Of a stretch of 64,000 nucleotides of DNA, positions 56,134-64,000 are shown in pieces; position 1 is the first letter of the stretch, and each line of letters starts with the position of its first letter. Both the position numbers and the translations under genes were made by a program. The DNA lies in contig NZ_CP114542.1 in NCBI RefSeq assembly GCF_027271155.1, positions 2,651,001 to 2,715,000 of the forward strand, in the 5' to 3' direction. The notes beneath the pieces are model-generated. The model was not told the origin of the DNA. It made no database searches and saw only the letters and a program-made list of their open reading frames with translations. Source of the DNA: Brevundimonas subvibrioides. GTDB lineage: Bacteria > Pseudomonadota > Alphaproteobacteria > Caulobacterales > Caulobacteraceae.

Positions 56134-58524
56134 ATGCGTAAACTGACCCATGCCCTGCTGCTCGGTGCCGCTGTCCTGCCGTTGATGGCCTGCGCATCGA
56201 TGCCTCTGTCCACCGGCGCGTCCGCGATTCCGGTGGCCGAGGCAGTGGCGCCCGGTGCGCCGGGGGCCGCCACGACCTGGTCGAGCGCGGCCAAGACCGG
56301 CGTCGGGGCCTCATACGAAGCCTATGTCGACGGGCAGTACCGCGACGGCGGTCCGACAGGCCCGGTGTCCAGGGTCTGGTTCTCGCTCGCCGACGGCGTC
56401 CTGACCGAGACGATGTACGGTCTGATCCACGAGGCACAGATCAAGGCGCTGCGCTTTGCCGTGGTTTCTGGCGACCGGCTCGGCGTCGAGGGCACCGATA
56501 CGGTCAGCCGCACGGAGTACCTGCATACGGACGCGCACGGCCGCCCCCTTTCGCCCGCCTATCGCGTGGTGACGGAGAGCGCCGACCATGCGTTCGAGAT
56601 CGAAAAGCGCGTCTTCACCGATCCCGACAGCAACGCCCTGATCCTGCGCGTCACGATCACGGCAGGCTCCGCCCCCGTCACCCCCTATCTGATCCTCGAG
56701 CCGCACATGGCCAACACCGGCGGCGGCGACCGGGCACAGGCGACCGCGACCGGCCTGCACGCGAGCGAGGGGGACGTGCACCTGACGCTGCGCCCCGGCC
56801 AGCCGTTCGAGGCGGCCAGCGCCGGCTTCCTCGGTACCTCCGACGGCCTGACGGACCTGCAGGCGAACGGCCGGCTGACCCACGCCTACGCCTCCACCGG
56901 CGATACGCCCGGTGCGGTCGTCCTGACGGGATCCCTGCCAACCATCGCGGCAGGACAGAGCCTGACCCGCGACTTCGTCATCGGTTTCGGCCCGACGCAG
57001 GCCGCGTCCGAAGCCGCCGCCGACGCCAGCTTCACCACCGGCCTCGACGAAGTTCTCGCCCGCTTCAACGGCGAGGGTGACCGCGTCGGTTGGCAGGACT
57101 GGATCGGGTCCCTGACCGAACTGCCCCGCATGGCCGAGGTCGCCACCGACGGCGGCAAGCTGGCCTATGCCTCGGCCCTGATGCTGAAGGTGCAGGAGGA
57201 CCGGACCTATGCGGGTGCGCTGATCGCGTCGCTGTCCAATCCCTGGGGCGACACGGTCGACGCGACACAGGCCTCGACCGGCTACAAGGCCGTCTGGCCA
57301 CGCGACTTCTATCAGGTGGCGATGGCCCTGATGGCGCTGGGCGACAGGCAGACGCCGCTCGCCGCCTTCCGTTACCTGCCCCAGGTCCAGGTCGACGCCG
57401 AAACGCCCGGCAATACCGGCGCGACCGGCTGGTTCCTTCAGAAGACCCATGTGGACGGGCAGATCGAATGGGTCGGGGTCCAGCTGGATCAGACCGCCAT
57501 GCCGATCATGCTGGGCTGGCGCCTGTGGAAGGCGGGCGAGGTCTCCGACGCGGAAATGGCCAGGATGTACGCCGCCATGATCAAACCCGCCGCCGATTTC
57601 CTGGTGGATGGCGGCAAGATCGGTCTGGGCTGGAACGACCGGACCATCAGGCCCCCCTGGTCACAGCAGGAGCGGTGGGAAGAGCAGGAAGGGTACTCGC
57701 CCTCGACCACCGCCGCCGTCATCACGGGCCTGACGGTCGCATCAGAGATCGCGCGGGCGGCCGGGGACGCCTCGTCCGCCGACCGCTACCAGGCCGCCGC
57801 CGATGACTATGCCGGCAAGGTCGAGGCCCGGATGTTCACGACCGCGGGGTCGCTCGGCGACGGCGACTATTTCTTGCGGCTGACCCGCAACGAGGACCCC
57901 AACGATCGCGCCCCCCTCGGCGAGAACAATGGTCAACCGGCATTGCCCGAGGACCGCATCGTGGACGGCGGGTTTCTGGAACTGGTCCGCTATGGCGTGC
58001 GGGCCGCAAACGCGCCCTCGATCGTCGGCACCTTGCCCGAATACGACGATCAGACGCGCGAGGATCGTCTTCGCGTGCGCTATGATCTCAACGGATCCCC
58101 GGGCTGGCGGCGCTATGGCAACGACGGCTATGGCGAGAACACCGATACGGCCGGAAACTACGGCCTGGGCGGCATGACGCCCGGTCAGCGCGGCCGGGTC
58201 TGGCCGATCTTCACCGGCGAGCGCGGCACCTATGAACTGGCCCGCCTTCTGCAAGACGGTACGGCCGACACGGCCGCGATCGATCGCATCCGCCAGACCT
58301 ATGTGCGCGCCATGGAAAGCTTCGCCAACGACGGCCTGCTGCTTCCCGAACAGGTCTGGGACGGCGTGGGACGGACGCCGCCCGGCTATGCGATCGGGGA
58401 AGGCACGGACTCCGCCACCCCGCTCGCCTGGACCCATGCGGAGTATCTGAAACTGCTCCGGTCCCTCGCCGACCGCGCCGTCTGGGATCGCTATGGTCCG
58501 GTGGCCGAGAGATACGCCCGCTAG
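56134..58524 (+). CDS. GH15 glucoamylase, lipoprotein
   Basis: About 796 residues (ATG at 56134 has AGAG seven bases upstream; ATG at 56128 abuts it). Lipobox LMAC gives membrane anchoring. N-terminal bacterial GH15 beta-sandwich (about 35-290), then the (alpha/alpha)6 barrel: GYKAVWPRDFYQVAMALMALGD, GQIEWVGVQLDQTAMPIM, the proton donor in RWEEQEGYSPSTTAAVI and the catalytic base in LLPEQVWDGVG. It frees beta-glucose from the non-reducing ends of alpha-glucans. Last gene of the GH97-MFS-esterase-GH15 run. No starch-binding module is seen. Confidence 0.92.
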   Translation: MRKLTHALLLGAAVLPLMACASMPLSTGASAIPVAEAVAPGAPGAATTWSSAAKTGVGASYEAYVDGQYRDGGPTGPVSRVWFSLADGVLTETMYGLIHEAQIKALRFAVVSGDRLGVEGTDTVSRTEYLHTDAHGRPLSPAYRVVTESADHAFEIEKRVFTDPDSNALILRVTITAGSAPVTPYLILEPHMANTGGGDRAQATATGLHASEGDVHLTLRPGQPFEAASAGFLGTSDGLTDLQANGRLTHAYASTGDTPGAVVLTGSLPTIAAGQSLTRDFVIGFGPTQAASEAAADASFTTGLDEVLARFNGEGDRVGWQDWIGSLTELPRMAEVATDGGKLAYASALMLKVQEDRTYAGALIASLSNPWGDTVDATQASTGYKAVWPRDFYQVAMALMALGDRQTPLAAFRYLPQVQVDAETPGNTGATGWFLQKTHVDGQIEWVGVQLDQTAMPIMLGWRLWKAGEVSDAEMARMYAAMIKPAADFLVDGGKIGLGWNDRTIRPPWSQQERWEEQEGYSPSTTAAVITGLTVASEIARAAGDASSADRYQAAADDYAGKVEARMFTTAGSLGDGDYFLRLTRNEDPNDRAPLGENNGQPALPEDRIVDGGFLELVRYGVRAANAPSIVGTLPEYDDQTREDRLRVRYDLNGSPGWRRYGNDGYGENTDTAGNYGLGGMTPGQRGRVWPIFTGERGTYELARLLQDGTADTAAIDRIRQTYVRAMESFANDGLLLPEQVWDGVGRTPPGYAIGEGTDSATPLAWTHAEYLKLLRSLADRAVWDRYGPVAERYAR

Positions 58525-58582
58525 GGTATGATCGGCCCTCGTCGTAATCGCGGTTCTTGCTGATACCCCTGCATTGGCCTAG

Positions 58583-58776
58583 AGCGAGGTTGCGACAGGT
58601 TCCCCAGAAATGGGGATTAATAGGGAACTCGGGTGTGAACCCCGGGCTGCCCACGCAACTGTAAGCGGCGAGCCCGCGCACCATGGGCCACTGGATCTCG
58701 AAGGCGAAAGCCGGAGGATCTGGGAAGGCGGCGCGCACCGGCATTGACCCGCAAGCCAGGAGACCTGCCTGTCGTG
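58583..58776 (+). ncRNA. Cobalamin riboswitch
   Basis: Typical elements in order: GACAGGTTCCCC near the 5' end, GGGAACTCGGGTG, then GCTGCCCACGCAACTGTAAG, a GCCACTGG segment, and the B12 box AGCCAGGAGACCTGCC at 58754-58769. It lies 160 bases upstream of the btuB-like ATG in a 413-base region otherwise without genes. Adenosylcobalamin or another B12 form should lower expression of the downstream uptake genes. Confidence 0.93.
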
Positions 58777-58937
58777 GTCGTCCTTCGCGCGGACGTGGTG
58801 TGCCGGGCGGAACGGGATCAGACCCGAATGACGACGTCTGTTGGGCCGCGCGTGCGCGTGGTCGCGACCGGGCGTGTCTCCTCGCCTGAACGCGGCCGTT
58901 CGCAAGGCGGCTCGTCGTCAAACGAGGGATTGGACCC

Positions 58938-60899
58938 ATGAGGAACGAACTGACCATCAGCGCCGTCACCGGTGCGCTCCTGCTTGCGACCAGCGCCGCG
59001 AGCGCACAAACCGCGACGTCCGCCATGGATTCGAGCCTGCTCGACGACGTGGTGGTCACAGCCAACCGCTCTGCACAGTCGGCCGAGCGCGTCGGCCAGT
59101 CGGTCACCGTGCTGACGGCGGCGGACATCACGACGAGCCAGACCGTCGGTGTCGCAGACCTTCTGCTGCGCACGCCGGGGGTGAGCCTGTCGCGCAACGG
59201 CGGGATCGGCGCGGCGACCGCCCTTCGCATCCGCGGTGCCGAGACGGACCAGACGGTCGCGGTGATCGACGGCGTCAAGCTGAACGATCCGTCGGGCACA
59301 GGCGGCGGGTACAATTTCGGCAACCTGCTGGTCGGCGACATCGCGCGGATCGAGGTGCTGCGCGGTGCCCAATCGACCCTGTGGGGCTCCCAGGCCATCG
59401 GCGGCGTGGTCAACATCGTCACCGCCGAACCGACCCGGCCCTTCCAGGCCGGTCTCGACGCAGAGGCCGGGTCGCGGGGCACGACCTATCTGCGCGGAAA
59501 CATCGGCGGGATGACCGACCGCGTGACGTGGAGGCTCGCCGGCTCGCATTATCAGAGCGACGGCTTCTCGGCCTTCGCGCGCGGTACCGAGAAGGACGGA
59601 TACGAGAACTTCGGGCTCAGCGGTCGAGCCCGCATTCGCGTCACGGACGGAGTGTCCATCGACCTGCGCGCCGTCTATTCGGACGGAACGGCCGGGGCGG
59701 ACGGATTTCCCGCACCGGCGTTCGCCTTCGGAGACACGCGCGAAACCGCCAGCACGCGGGAACTCGTCACCTATACGGGGTTGAACGTCGACCTGCTCGA
59801 CGGCCGGCTCAGCAACCGGCTCGCCTACGCCTATACGCGGACCGACCGGGAGAGCCGGAACCCGGACCAGGCCGTCACTGCCGTGACCTTCGAGGCCGAG
59901 GGCCTGAACAGGCGGTTCGAGTACCAGGGCGTGTTCGACGTCCAGAAAGGCTGGACCGCCACCTTCGGGGCCGAGCATGAGGATTCGGCGTTCAGTTCGG
60001 CCTCGCCATCATCCTTCAGGCCGAACCCCCCGCGGGCGAATGCCAACGTCGGGATCTATGGCTTCTATGCCCAGCTGCAGGCCGAGGTCATCGACGGCCT
60101 GACCTTGACGGGTGGCGTGCGTCGCGACGAGCACGACACCTTCGGCGGCAAGACCCTGGGACAGGCCGCGGCCGCGTGGTCGCTGAACGCGGGCTCGACG
60201 GTGCTGCGCGCCAGCTTCGGCCAGGGCTTCAAGGCCCCGAGCCTGTACCAGCTGTACAGCGACTTCGGGAACACGACCTTGCAGCCCGAGGCGGCCGACG
60301 GCTGGGACGCGGGTGTCGAACAGCAGCTGCTGGACGGCGGCCTGACCCTTGCCGCGACCTATTTCTCGCGTGAGACGACCAACCAGATCGACTTCATATC
60401 CTGCGCCTCGACGGTGACGCCGGCGTCGGCCCCTCTGTGCTTCCTCAACGGCGTGCGGCGTTTCGGCTACTACAGCAACATCGCCCTGACAGCGGCAGAC
60501 GGCGTCGAACTGGCGGCGGACTACGAGATCGGGTCGTTGACGATCACCGCCAACTACACCCGGACCCACACCGAGAACCGCACACCGCGTGCCAACCTGG
60601 GTCGCGAGCTGGCGCGCCGCCCGAAGGACGCAGCCAATCTGACCGTTGGCTATGTCTGGCCGTTCGGTCTGTCGACCGCGATAGCCTTGCAGCACGCGGG
60701 CGACAGCTTCGACAATGCGTCGAACACCACCCGGCTGGAGGGCTACACCCTGGTCGATCTGCGCGCATCCTATCCGCTCGACGAGACGCTCGAGCTCTAT
60801 GGCCGGATCGAGAACGTCGGCGACAAGGTCTACGAGACGACCGGCAACTATGGCGCAGCGGGTCGTGGGTTCTTCCTCGGCCTGCGTGCGCGCTTCTAG
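58938..60899 (+). CDS. btuB: Vitamin B12 TonB-dependent receptor BtuB
   Basis: 653 residues, size of BtuB (about 610-680). Signal peptide ends ASAASA|QT; TonB box DDVVVTANR; plug VGVADLLLRTPGVSLSRNGG, ALRIRGAETDQTVAVIDGVK, GDIARIEVLRGAQSTLWGSQ; barrel ends LGLRARF with terminal phenylalanine. The cobalamin riboswitch in its leader and the following BtuF/C/D genes make cobalamin (or a precursor) the ligand. Confidence 0.93.
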   Translation: MRNELTISAVTGALLLATSAASAQTATSAMDSSLLDDVVVTANRSAQSAERVGQSVTVLTAADITTSQTVGVADLLLRTPGVSLSRNGGIGAATALRIRGAETDQTVAVIDGVKLNDPSGTGGGYNFGNLLVGDIARIEVLRGAQSTLWGSQAIGGVVNIVTAEPTRPFQAGLDAEAGSRGTTYLRGNIGGMTDRVTWRLAGSHYQSDGFSAFARGTEKDGYENFGLSGRARIRVTDGVSIDLRAVYSDGTAGADGFPAPAFAFGDTRETASTRELVTYTGLNVDLLDGRLSNRLAYAYTRTDRESRNPDQAVTAVTFEAEGLNRRFEYQGVFDVQKGWTATFGAEHEDSAFSSASPSSFRPNPPRANANVGIYGFYAQLQAEVIDGLTLTGGVRRDEHDTFGGKTLGQAAAAWSLNAGSTVLRASFGQGFKAPSLYQLYSDFGNTTLQPEAADGWDAGVEQQLLDGGLTLAATYFSRETTNQIDFISCASTVTPASAPLCFLNGVRRFGYYSNIALTAADGVELAADYEIGSLTITANYTRTHTENRTPRANLGRELARRPKDAANLTVGYVWPFGLSTAIALQHAGDSFDNASNTTRLEGYTLVDLRASYPLDETLELYGRIENVGDKVYETTGNYGAAGRGFFLGLRARF

Positions 60900-60906
60900 G
60901 CTGGCG

Positions 60907-60996
60907 ATGAACGCACCCATCCCTCACCACGGAAGACTGGACGGGGCGCATACGGACGACCCGTCCGCGCGCCCGCGGTCCGGGATCGATTTCTGA
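60907..60996 (+). CDS. Possible 29-residue leader ORF before btuF
   Basis: ATG at 60907 to TGA at 60994-60996 encodes MNAPIPHHGRLDGAHTDDPS plus nine residues. Its stop overlaps the btuF ATG as TGATG, which could couple btuF translation to it. There is no clear ribosome site before it and no known family, so it may only be the spacer between btuB and btuF. Confidence 0.3.
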   Translation: MNAPIPHHGRLDGAHTDDPSARPRSGIDF

Positions 60997-61865
60997 TGCG
61001 TCCGGACCGGAGAGCTCTGGTGGCGGGCGGCCTGGCCCTGGCCGGATGTGGCAGCGCGCCCCCTCCGCGTCCGGCTGCGGCCGTCGGTCGTCCGCAGCGC
61101 ATCATCTCGATGAACCCGTGCCTGGACGTCATCCTTGTCCGGGTCGCGGACCGGTCACAGATCGCGGCCCTGAGCCACTGGGCGCGCGACCCCCATGGAT
61201 CGACGATCGCCGACATCGCGACAACCCTGCCCCATACCTACGGGACCGCCGAAGAAGTCATCGCGCTCCGGCCCGATCTGGTGATGACCAGCAAATATTC
61301 GTCGCTGGCGACGCGAAATGCCCTCGGGCGTCTGGGGATTTCCACCCACCTGTTCGGCGTGCCCGAGACAGTCGCCGAGAGCCTGGAGCAGGTCCGTACG
61401 GTGGCTGCCCTGACCGGGCATGCAGATCGCGGCGAGGCCCTGGTCAGACAGATCGAGGCCGCCATCGACGCCGCCGCTCCGGTGCCCGGATCGACGCCCC
61501 CCTCTGCCCTGGTCTTCATGCCGGGCGGGTTTGCTTCGGGGCCAGGCACGCTGATGGACGAGATGATGCGGCGCGCGGGCTTGCAAAATGCCGTCACGCG
61601 CTATGGCCTTACGCGAACCGGCAATGTGCCGCTGGAAAGACTGATCGCCGATCCGCCCGAGGTCCTGCTGTCGGGCGAATCCTGGCCGGGAGCCCCGAGC
61701 CGGGCCGAACGGATCATGGAGCATCCTGCGCTCGGGCGCGTCGCCGGCGATATGCGCCGGGCGGTTTTTCCTGAACGGTTGCTGTTCTGCGGCGGGCCTG
61801 TCCTGATCCAGACCGCGGCCGCGCTGAAGCGCGCCCGCGAGGTCGCAACGGCGAGGCTGGCATGA
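60996..61865 (+). CDS. btuF: Cobalamin ABC transporter substrate-binding lipoprotein BtuF
   Basis: 289 residues. Twin-arginine-like start (RPDRRALVAGG) with lipobox ALAGC, so a lipoprotein in the periplasm. TroA/BtuF fold: PQRIISMNPCLDVILVRVAD at the first lobe, GTAEEVIALRPDLVMTSKYS, GRLGISTHLFGVPETVAESL, GTLMDEMMRRAGLQNAV. It would deliver B12 to BtuCD. Ends in an ATGA overlap with btuC. Confidence 0.88.
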   Translation: MRPDRRALVAGGLALAGCGSAPPPRPAAAVGRPQRIISMNPCLDVILVRVADRSQIAALSHWARDPHGSTIADIATTLPHTYGTAEEVIALRPDLVMTSKYSSLATRNALGRLGISTHLFGVPETVAESLEQVRTVAALTGHADRGEALVRQIEAAIDAAAPVPGSTPPSALVFMPGGFASGPGTLMDEMMRRAGLQNAVTRYGLTRTGNVPLERLIADPPEVLLSGESWPGAPSRAERIMEHPALGRVAGDMRRAVFPERLLFCGGPVLIQTAAALKRAREVATARLA

Positions 61866-62848
61866 GGCCCGTGAACCGATCCCGCCTGTACGCGGCGCTG
61901 ATCGCCCTGCTGCTGATCCTGTCGGGGATCAGTCTGATGGCGGGCCGCGTATGGGTGCCCTTCGAGGCCTGGCTGCAGCCCGATGTCGATCCGCGCTGGG
62001 CCATCGTGTTCGAGTTGCGGCTGCCGCGCACGCTGCTGGGAATTTTCGTGGGCGCGGCCCTCGGGCTGTCGGGGGCGGTGCTGCAGGGCTATACGCGCAA
62101 CCCCCTGGCCGATCCGGGCGTGCTGGGCGTGTCCTCGATGGCGGCGCTGGGAGCCGTTCTGACCCTCTATTACGGCGTGACGGCGGTCGCGCCCTGGGCC
62201 CTGCCGGTCGCGGCCATCAGCGGGGCGATGATCGGGGTCGGCGCGCTGATGCTGCTGTCGGGCTCGGCGTCCAGTCTGGTGACCTTCATCCTGGCGGGCG
62301 CGATCCTGAACATCCTGTCCAGCGCTGGCGTGTCGCTGGCCCTGTCACTGGCTCCCAACCCCTGGGCGTTGAACGAGATCGTCGACTGGCTGATGGGATC
62401 GCTGGCGGACTGCAGCTTCGAGGACGTGTGGACGGCGGCACCGCTGATCGGGCTCGGCTGTGCCCTGCTGCTGACCCTCGGGCGAGGGCTGGATGCCCTG
62501 ACCCTGGGCGACGTCGGGGCGCGGTCCCTGGGCATTTCGATGAAGCGGATGCGCTGGATGCTGGCCCTGGGCGTCGGTCTGGCAGCGGGCGCGAGCGTGG
62601 CGGTGACGGGGGTGATCGGCTTCGTCGGCCTGGTGACGCCGCACCTGCTGCGGCCCCTCGTCGGGGCGAGGCCCGGCGCACTGCTGGTACCAAGCCTGCT
62701 CGGAGGCGCAGTGATCGTGTTGGCGGGCGACATCCTGGTGCGCATCACCCCGTCGGCGGGCGAGGTGAAGCTGGGCGTCGCCATGGCGGCCCTCGGCGCG
62801 CCCTTCTTCCTGGTCCTGCTGCTGCGCCTGAGGCGCAAGATCGCATGA
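61862..62848 (+). CDS. btuC: Cobalamin ABC transporter permease BtuC
   Basis: 328 residues with about ten membrane segments, FecCD/BtuC family. Signatures: ELRLPRTLLGIFVGAALGLS then GAVLQGYTRNPLADPGVLGV, GSLADCSFEDVWTAAPLIGL, LGDVGARSLGISMKRMRWML at the coupling helix, and VTGVIGFVGLVTPHLLRPLV. A complete sequence of normal length. Overlaps btuF and btuD by ATGA at both ends. Confidence 0.92.
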   Translation: MRPVNRSRLYAALIALLLILSGISLMAGRVWVPFEAWLQPDVDPRWAIVFELRLPRTLLGIFVGAALGLSGAVLQGYTRNPLADPGVLGVSSMAALGAVLTLYYGVTAVAPWALPVAAISGAMIGVGALMLLSGSASSLVTFILAGAILNILSSAGVSLALSLAPNPWALNEIVDWLMGSLADCSFEDVWTAAPLIGLGCALLLTLGRGLDALTLGDVGARSLGISMKRMRWMLALGVGLAAGASVAVTGVIGFVGLVTPHLLRPLVGARPGALLVPSLLGGAVIVLAGDILVRITPSAGEVKLGVAMAALGAPFFLVLLLRLRRKIA

Positions 62849-63615
62849 GCGTCCTGTCCTGCACTGCACTGGGCGTCGAGATCGGGCACAGGTCGATCCT
62901 GTCGGACATCAGCCTTTCGATCGCGGCGGGCAAGGTTACGGCTGTCGTGGGGCCGAATGGAGCCGGCAAGTCCACCCTGCTCGCCTGTCTGGCGGGTTTG
63001 CGCCCGCCGACCTCCGGCCTCATCCGGCTGGACGAGGCCCCGCTGACCGGGCTGAAGGCGCGCGAGCGCGCGAGGCGACTGGCCTTTCTTCCCCAGACGC
63101 CAGAGATTGCCTGGCCTGTCGAGGCGCGGACACTGGTGGCGCTCGGCCGGACGCCCTTCATCGGGGCCCGGGGTCCGGCCCGGGAGGACAATGCGGCGGT
63201 CGACCAGGCCCTGATCGCCGCCAATGTCACGGCGTTCGGGCACCGGATCGTCGACACCCTGTCGGGCGGAGAACGGGCGCGGGTTCTGATCGCGCGGGCT
63301 CTGGCCGGAGAGCCCGAGTGGCTACTGGCCGACGAGCCACTGACCGGCCTCGACCCGGCGCACCAGCTGGATGTGGCGGCCCTGTTTCGTCGGCTGGCTG
63401 ACGAGGGAGTCGGCGTCGTCGTGACGCTGCACGACCTGTCGATGGCGCTGAGACTGTCGGATCGCATACTCGTCCTGGCCGACGGACATGTGCTGGCCGA
63501 CGACCCGCCCGCCACCGCCCTGTCGCCCGAGGTGCTGAAGCGCGCCTATGGTGTGGAAGCCAGCCTGACCCGGGGGCCGGGCGGCCCCCTGATCGATGTG
63601 ATCCGGCGGGCATAG
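62845..63615 (+). CDS. btuD: Cobalamin ABC transporter ATPase BtuD
   Basis: About 256 residues, start MSVLSCTALGVE overlapping the btuC stop. Walker A GPNGAGKST, Q-loop region LAFLPQTPEIAWPV, signature LSGGERARV, Walker B EWLLADEPLTGLD and H-loop TLHDLSMAL are all intact. Powers BtuC. It is the last gene of the run under the riboswitch that I can see. Confidence 0.92.
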   Translation: MSVLSCTALGVEIGHRSILSDISLSIAAGKVTAVVGPNGAGKSTLLACLAGLRPPTSGLIRLDEAPLTGLKARERARRLAFLPQTPEIAWPVEARTLVALGRTPFIGARGPAREDNAAVDQALIAANVTAFGHRIVDTLSGGERARVLIARALAGEPEWLLADEPLTGLDPAHQLDVAALFRRLADEGVGVVVTLHDLSMALRLSDRILVLADGHVLADDPPATALSPEVLKRAYGVEASLTRGPGGPLIDVIRRA

Positions 63616-63851
63616 CCAGCTGCGACGGCACTGACCGTGCTCGCGAGGGGAGTGCGGGATCGCCACCCTGGTCGCCGGAGGTTTGATCGGTGGGTGGGTG
63701 AGGAGGATTGGCCGGCCAGGCCCGTGCTTCTGGCGGTCCGGATCACATGAGACCAGAAAGTCGCACCACATCCGGGCTCAGGCCGAAGCCCCTTGCCAAC
63801 AAACATTCGTCATACTATTCGATCCAGCAGGCACGGCGGTCGTTATTTCAA

Positions 63852-63869
63852 AATGACACCGGTATCATT
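63852..63869. promoter_or_regulatory. Third LacI-type palindrome upstream of the truncated gene
   Basis: AATGACACCGGTATCATT, 9-base arms with one mismatch and a central CCGG. Different from the two operator types elsewhere in the window. It lies 70 bases upstream of the ATG at 63940. The rest of 63616-63939 shows nothing else I can name. Confidence 0.6.
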
Positions 63870-63939
63870 GACTGCGTGATTTGGCCGAAGGGCCGGGTTC
63901 AGGCTCCATAGAGGGCCGAACGGGGGAGGTTTGAGGACT

Positions 63940-64000
63940 ATGAGAACAGCACATCTGCGTCATCTGCGGACCGCGGCTTCTGCCGGCGTTCTGATGTTCA
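63940..64000 (+). CDS. Truncated 5' end of an exported protein gene
   Basis: ATG at 63940 opens MRTAHLRHLRTAASAGVLMF, then the window ends. Upstream is a strong purine run (GGGGGAGG, nine bases away, then TTGAGG). Arginine-rich start followed by a hydrophobic stretch suits a signal peptide. With a LacI-type palindrome ahead, a further TBDR gene is a fair guess, not more. Confidence 0.6.
   Translation, partial: MRTAHLRHLRTAASAGVLMF

Noticed and set aside
58938..60899. Iron-siderophore receptor instead of BtuB
   Set aside because: The cobalamin riboswitch and BtuFCD genes directly linked to it make B12 the better ligand.

Overview
The window is high-GC DNA from an alphaproteobacterium, most likely Caulobacteraceae (Brevundimonas/Caulobacter type). 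The support is a holdfast-anchor-like gene set (hfaA plus CsgG/HfaB homologues), large TonB-dependent receptors (TBDRs) paired with flavin-dependent tryptophan-halogenase-like proteins and cupin-like proteins, LacI-controlled sugar loci, and frequent TTG starts. There is no ribosomal RNA, tRNA, insertion sequence or CRISPR array that I can see.

Layout. 1-2.2 kb: the edge of a possible gene, a TetR regulator with its own dyad, and a CPA2-type cation:proton antiporter. 2.3-21.2 kb: a beta-glucoside/beta-glucan utilisation region. It holds an aldose 1-epimerase, two tail-to-head halogenase-like genes, an MFS transporter, a cupin-like protein, a GH9 glucanase, a TBDR, a third halogenase-like gene, a GH3 beta-glucosidase, a LacI regulator and a FucP/GluP-type sugar transporter. 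Five copies of one palindrome (consensus TGACAGCGCTGTCA) sit in front of nearly every transcription unit here, so the region reads as one LacI regulon. 21.4-34.1 kb: one gene for a giant (about 4,220-residue) glycine-rich autotransporter with roughly 50 copies of a QS[VIL]GGGGGxGG repeat. 34.4-35.5 kb: a low-GC orphan gene. 35.7-40.0 kb: a LysR regulator and a curli/holdfast-anchor-like operon (four-repeat secreted protein, HfaA, two tandem CsgG-like proteins). 40.7-41.0 kb: a small PilZ-like protein.

41.1-58.5 kb: a starch/maltodextrin utilisation region. On the minus strand are a TBDR, a fourth halogenase-like gene and a second cupin-like gene. Divergent from them are a secreted GH13 alpha-amylase and a cytoplasmic GH13 alpha-glucosidase. 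A second LacI regulator follows, then a tightly coupled run of GH97 alpha-glucosidase, MFS transporter, esterase and GH15 glucoamylase. TGCAAA-type sites lie in the two divergent promoter regions. 58.6-63.6 kb: a cobalamin riboswitch followed by BtuB, BtuF, BtuC and BtuD homologues. The right edge carries a third, different palindrome in front of a truncated gene with the start of a signal sequence.

How it fits together: oligosaccharides are cut outside or in the periplasm (GH9, amylase), taken across the outer membrane by TBDRs, trimmed in the periplasm (GH3, GH97, GH15), imported by MFS carriers and finished in the cytoplasm. Repeated pairing of these loci with halogenase-like flavoenzymes and Fe(II)-type cupins, under the same operators, is the least explained feature and the best candidate for an undescribed system. 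The second is the surface-adhesion block (giant autotransporter plus curli-like anchor operon).
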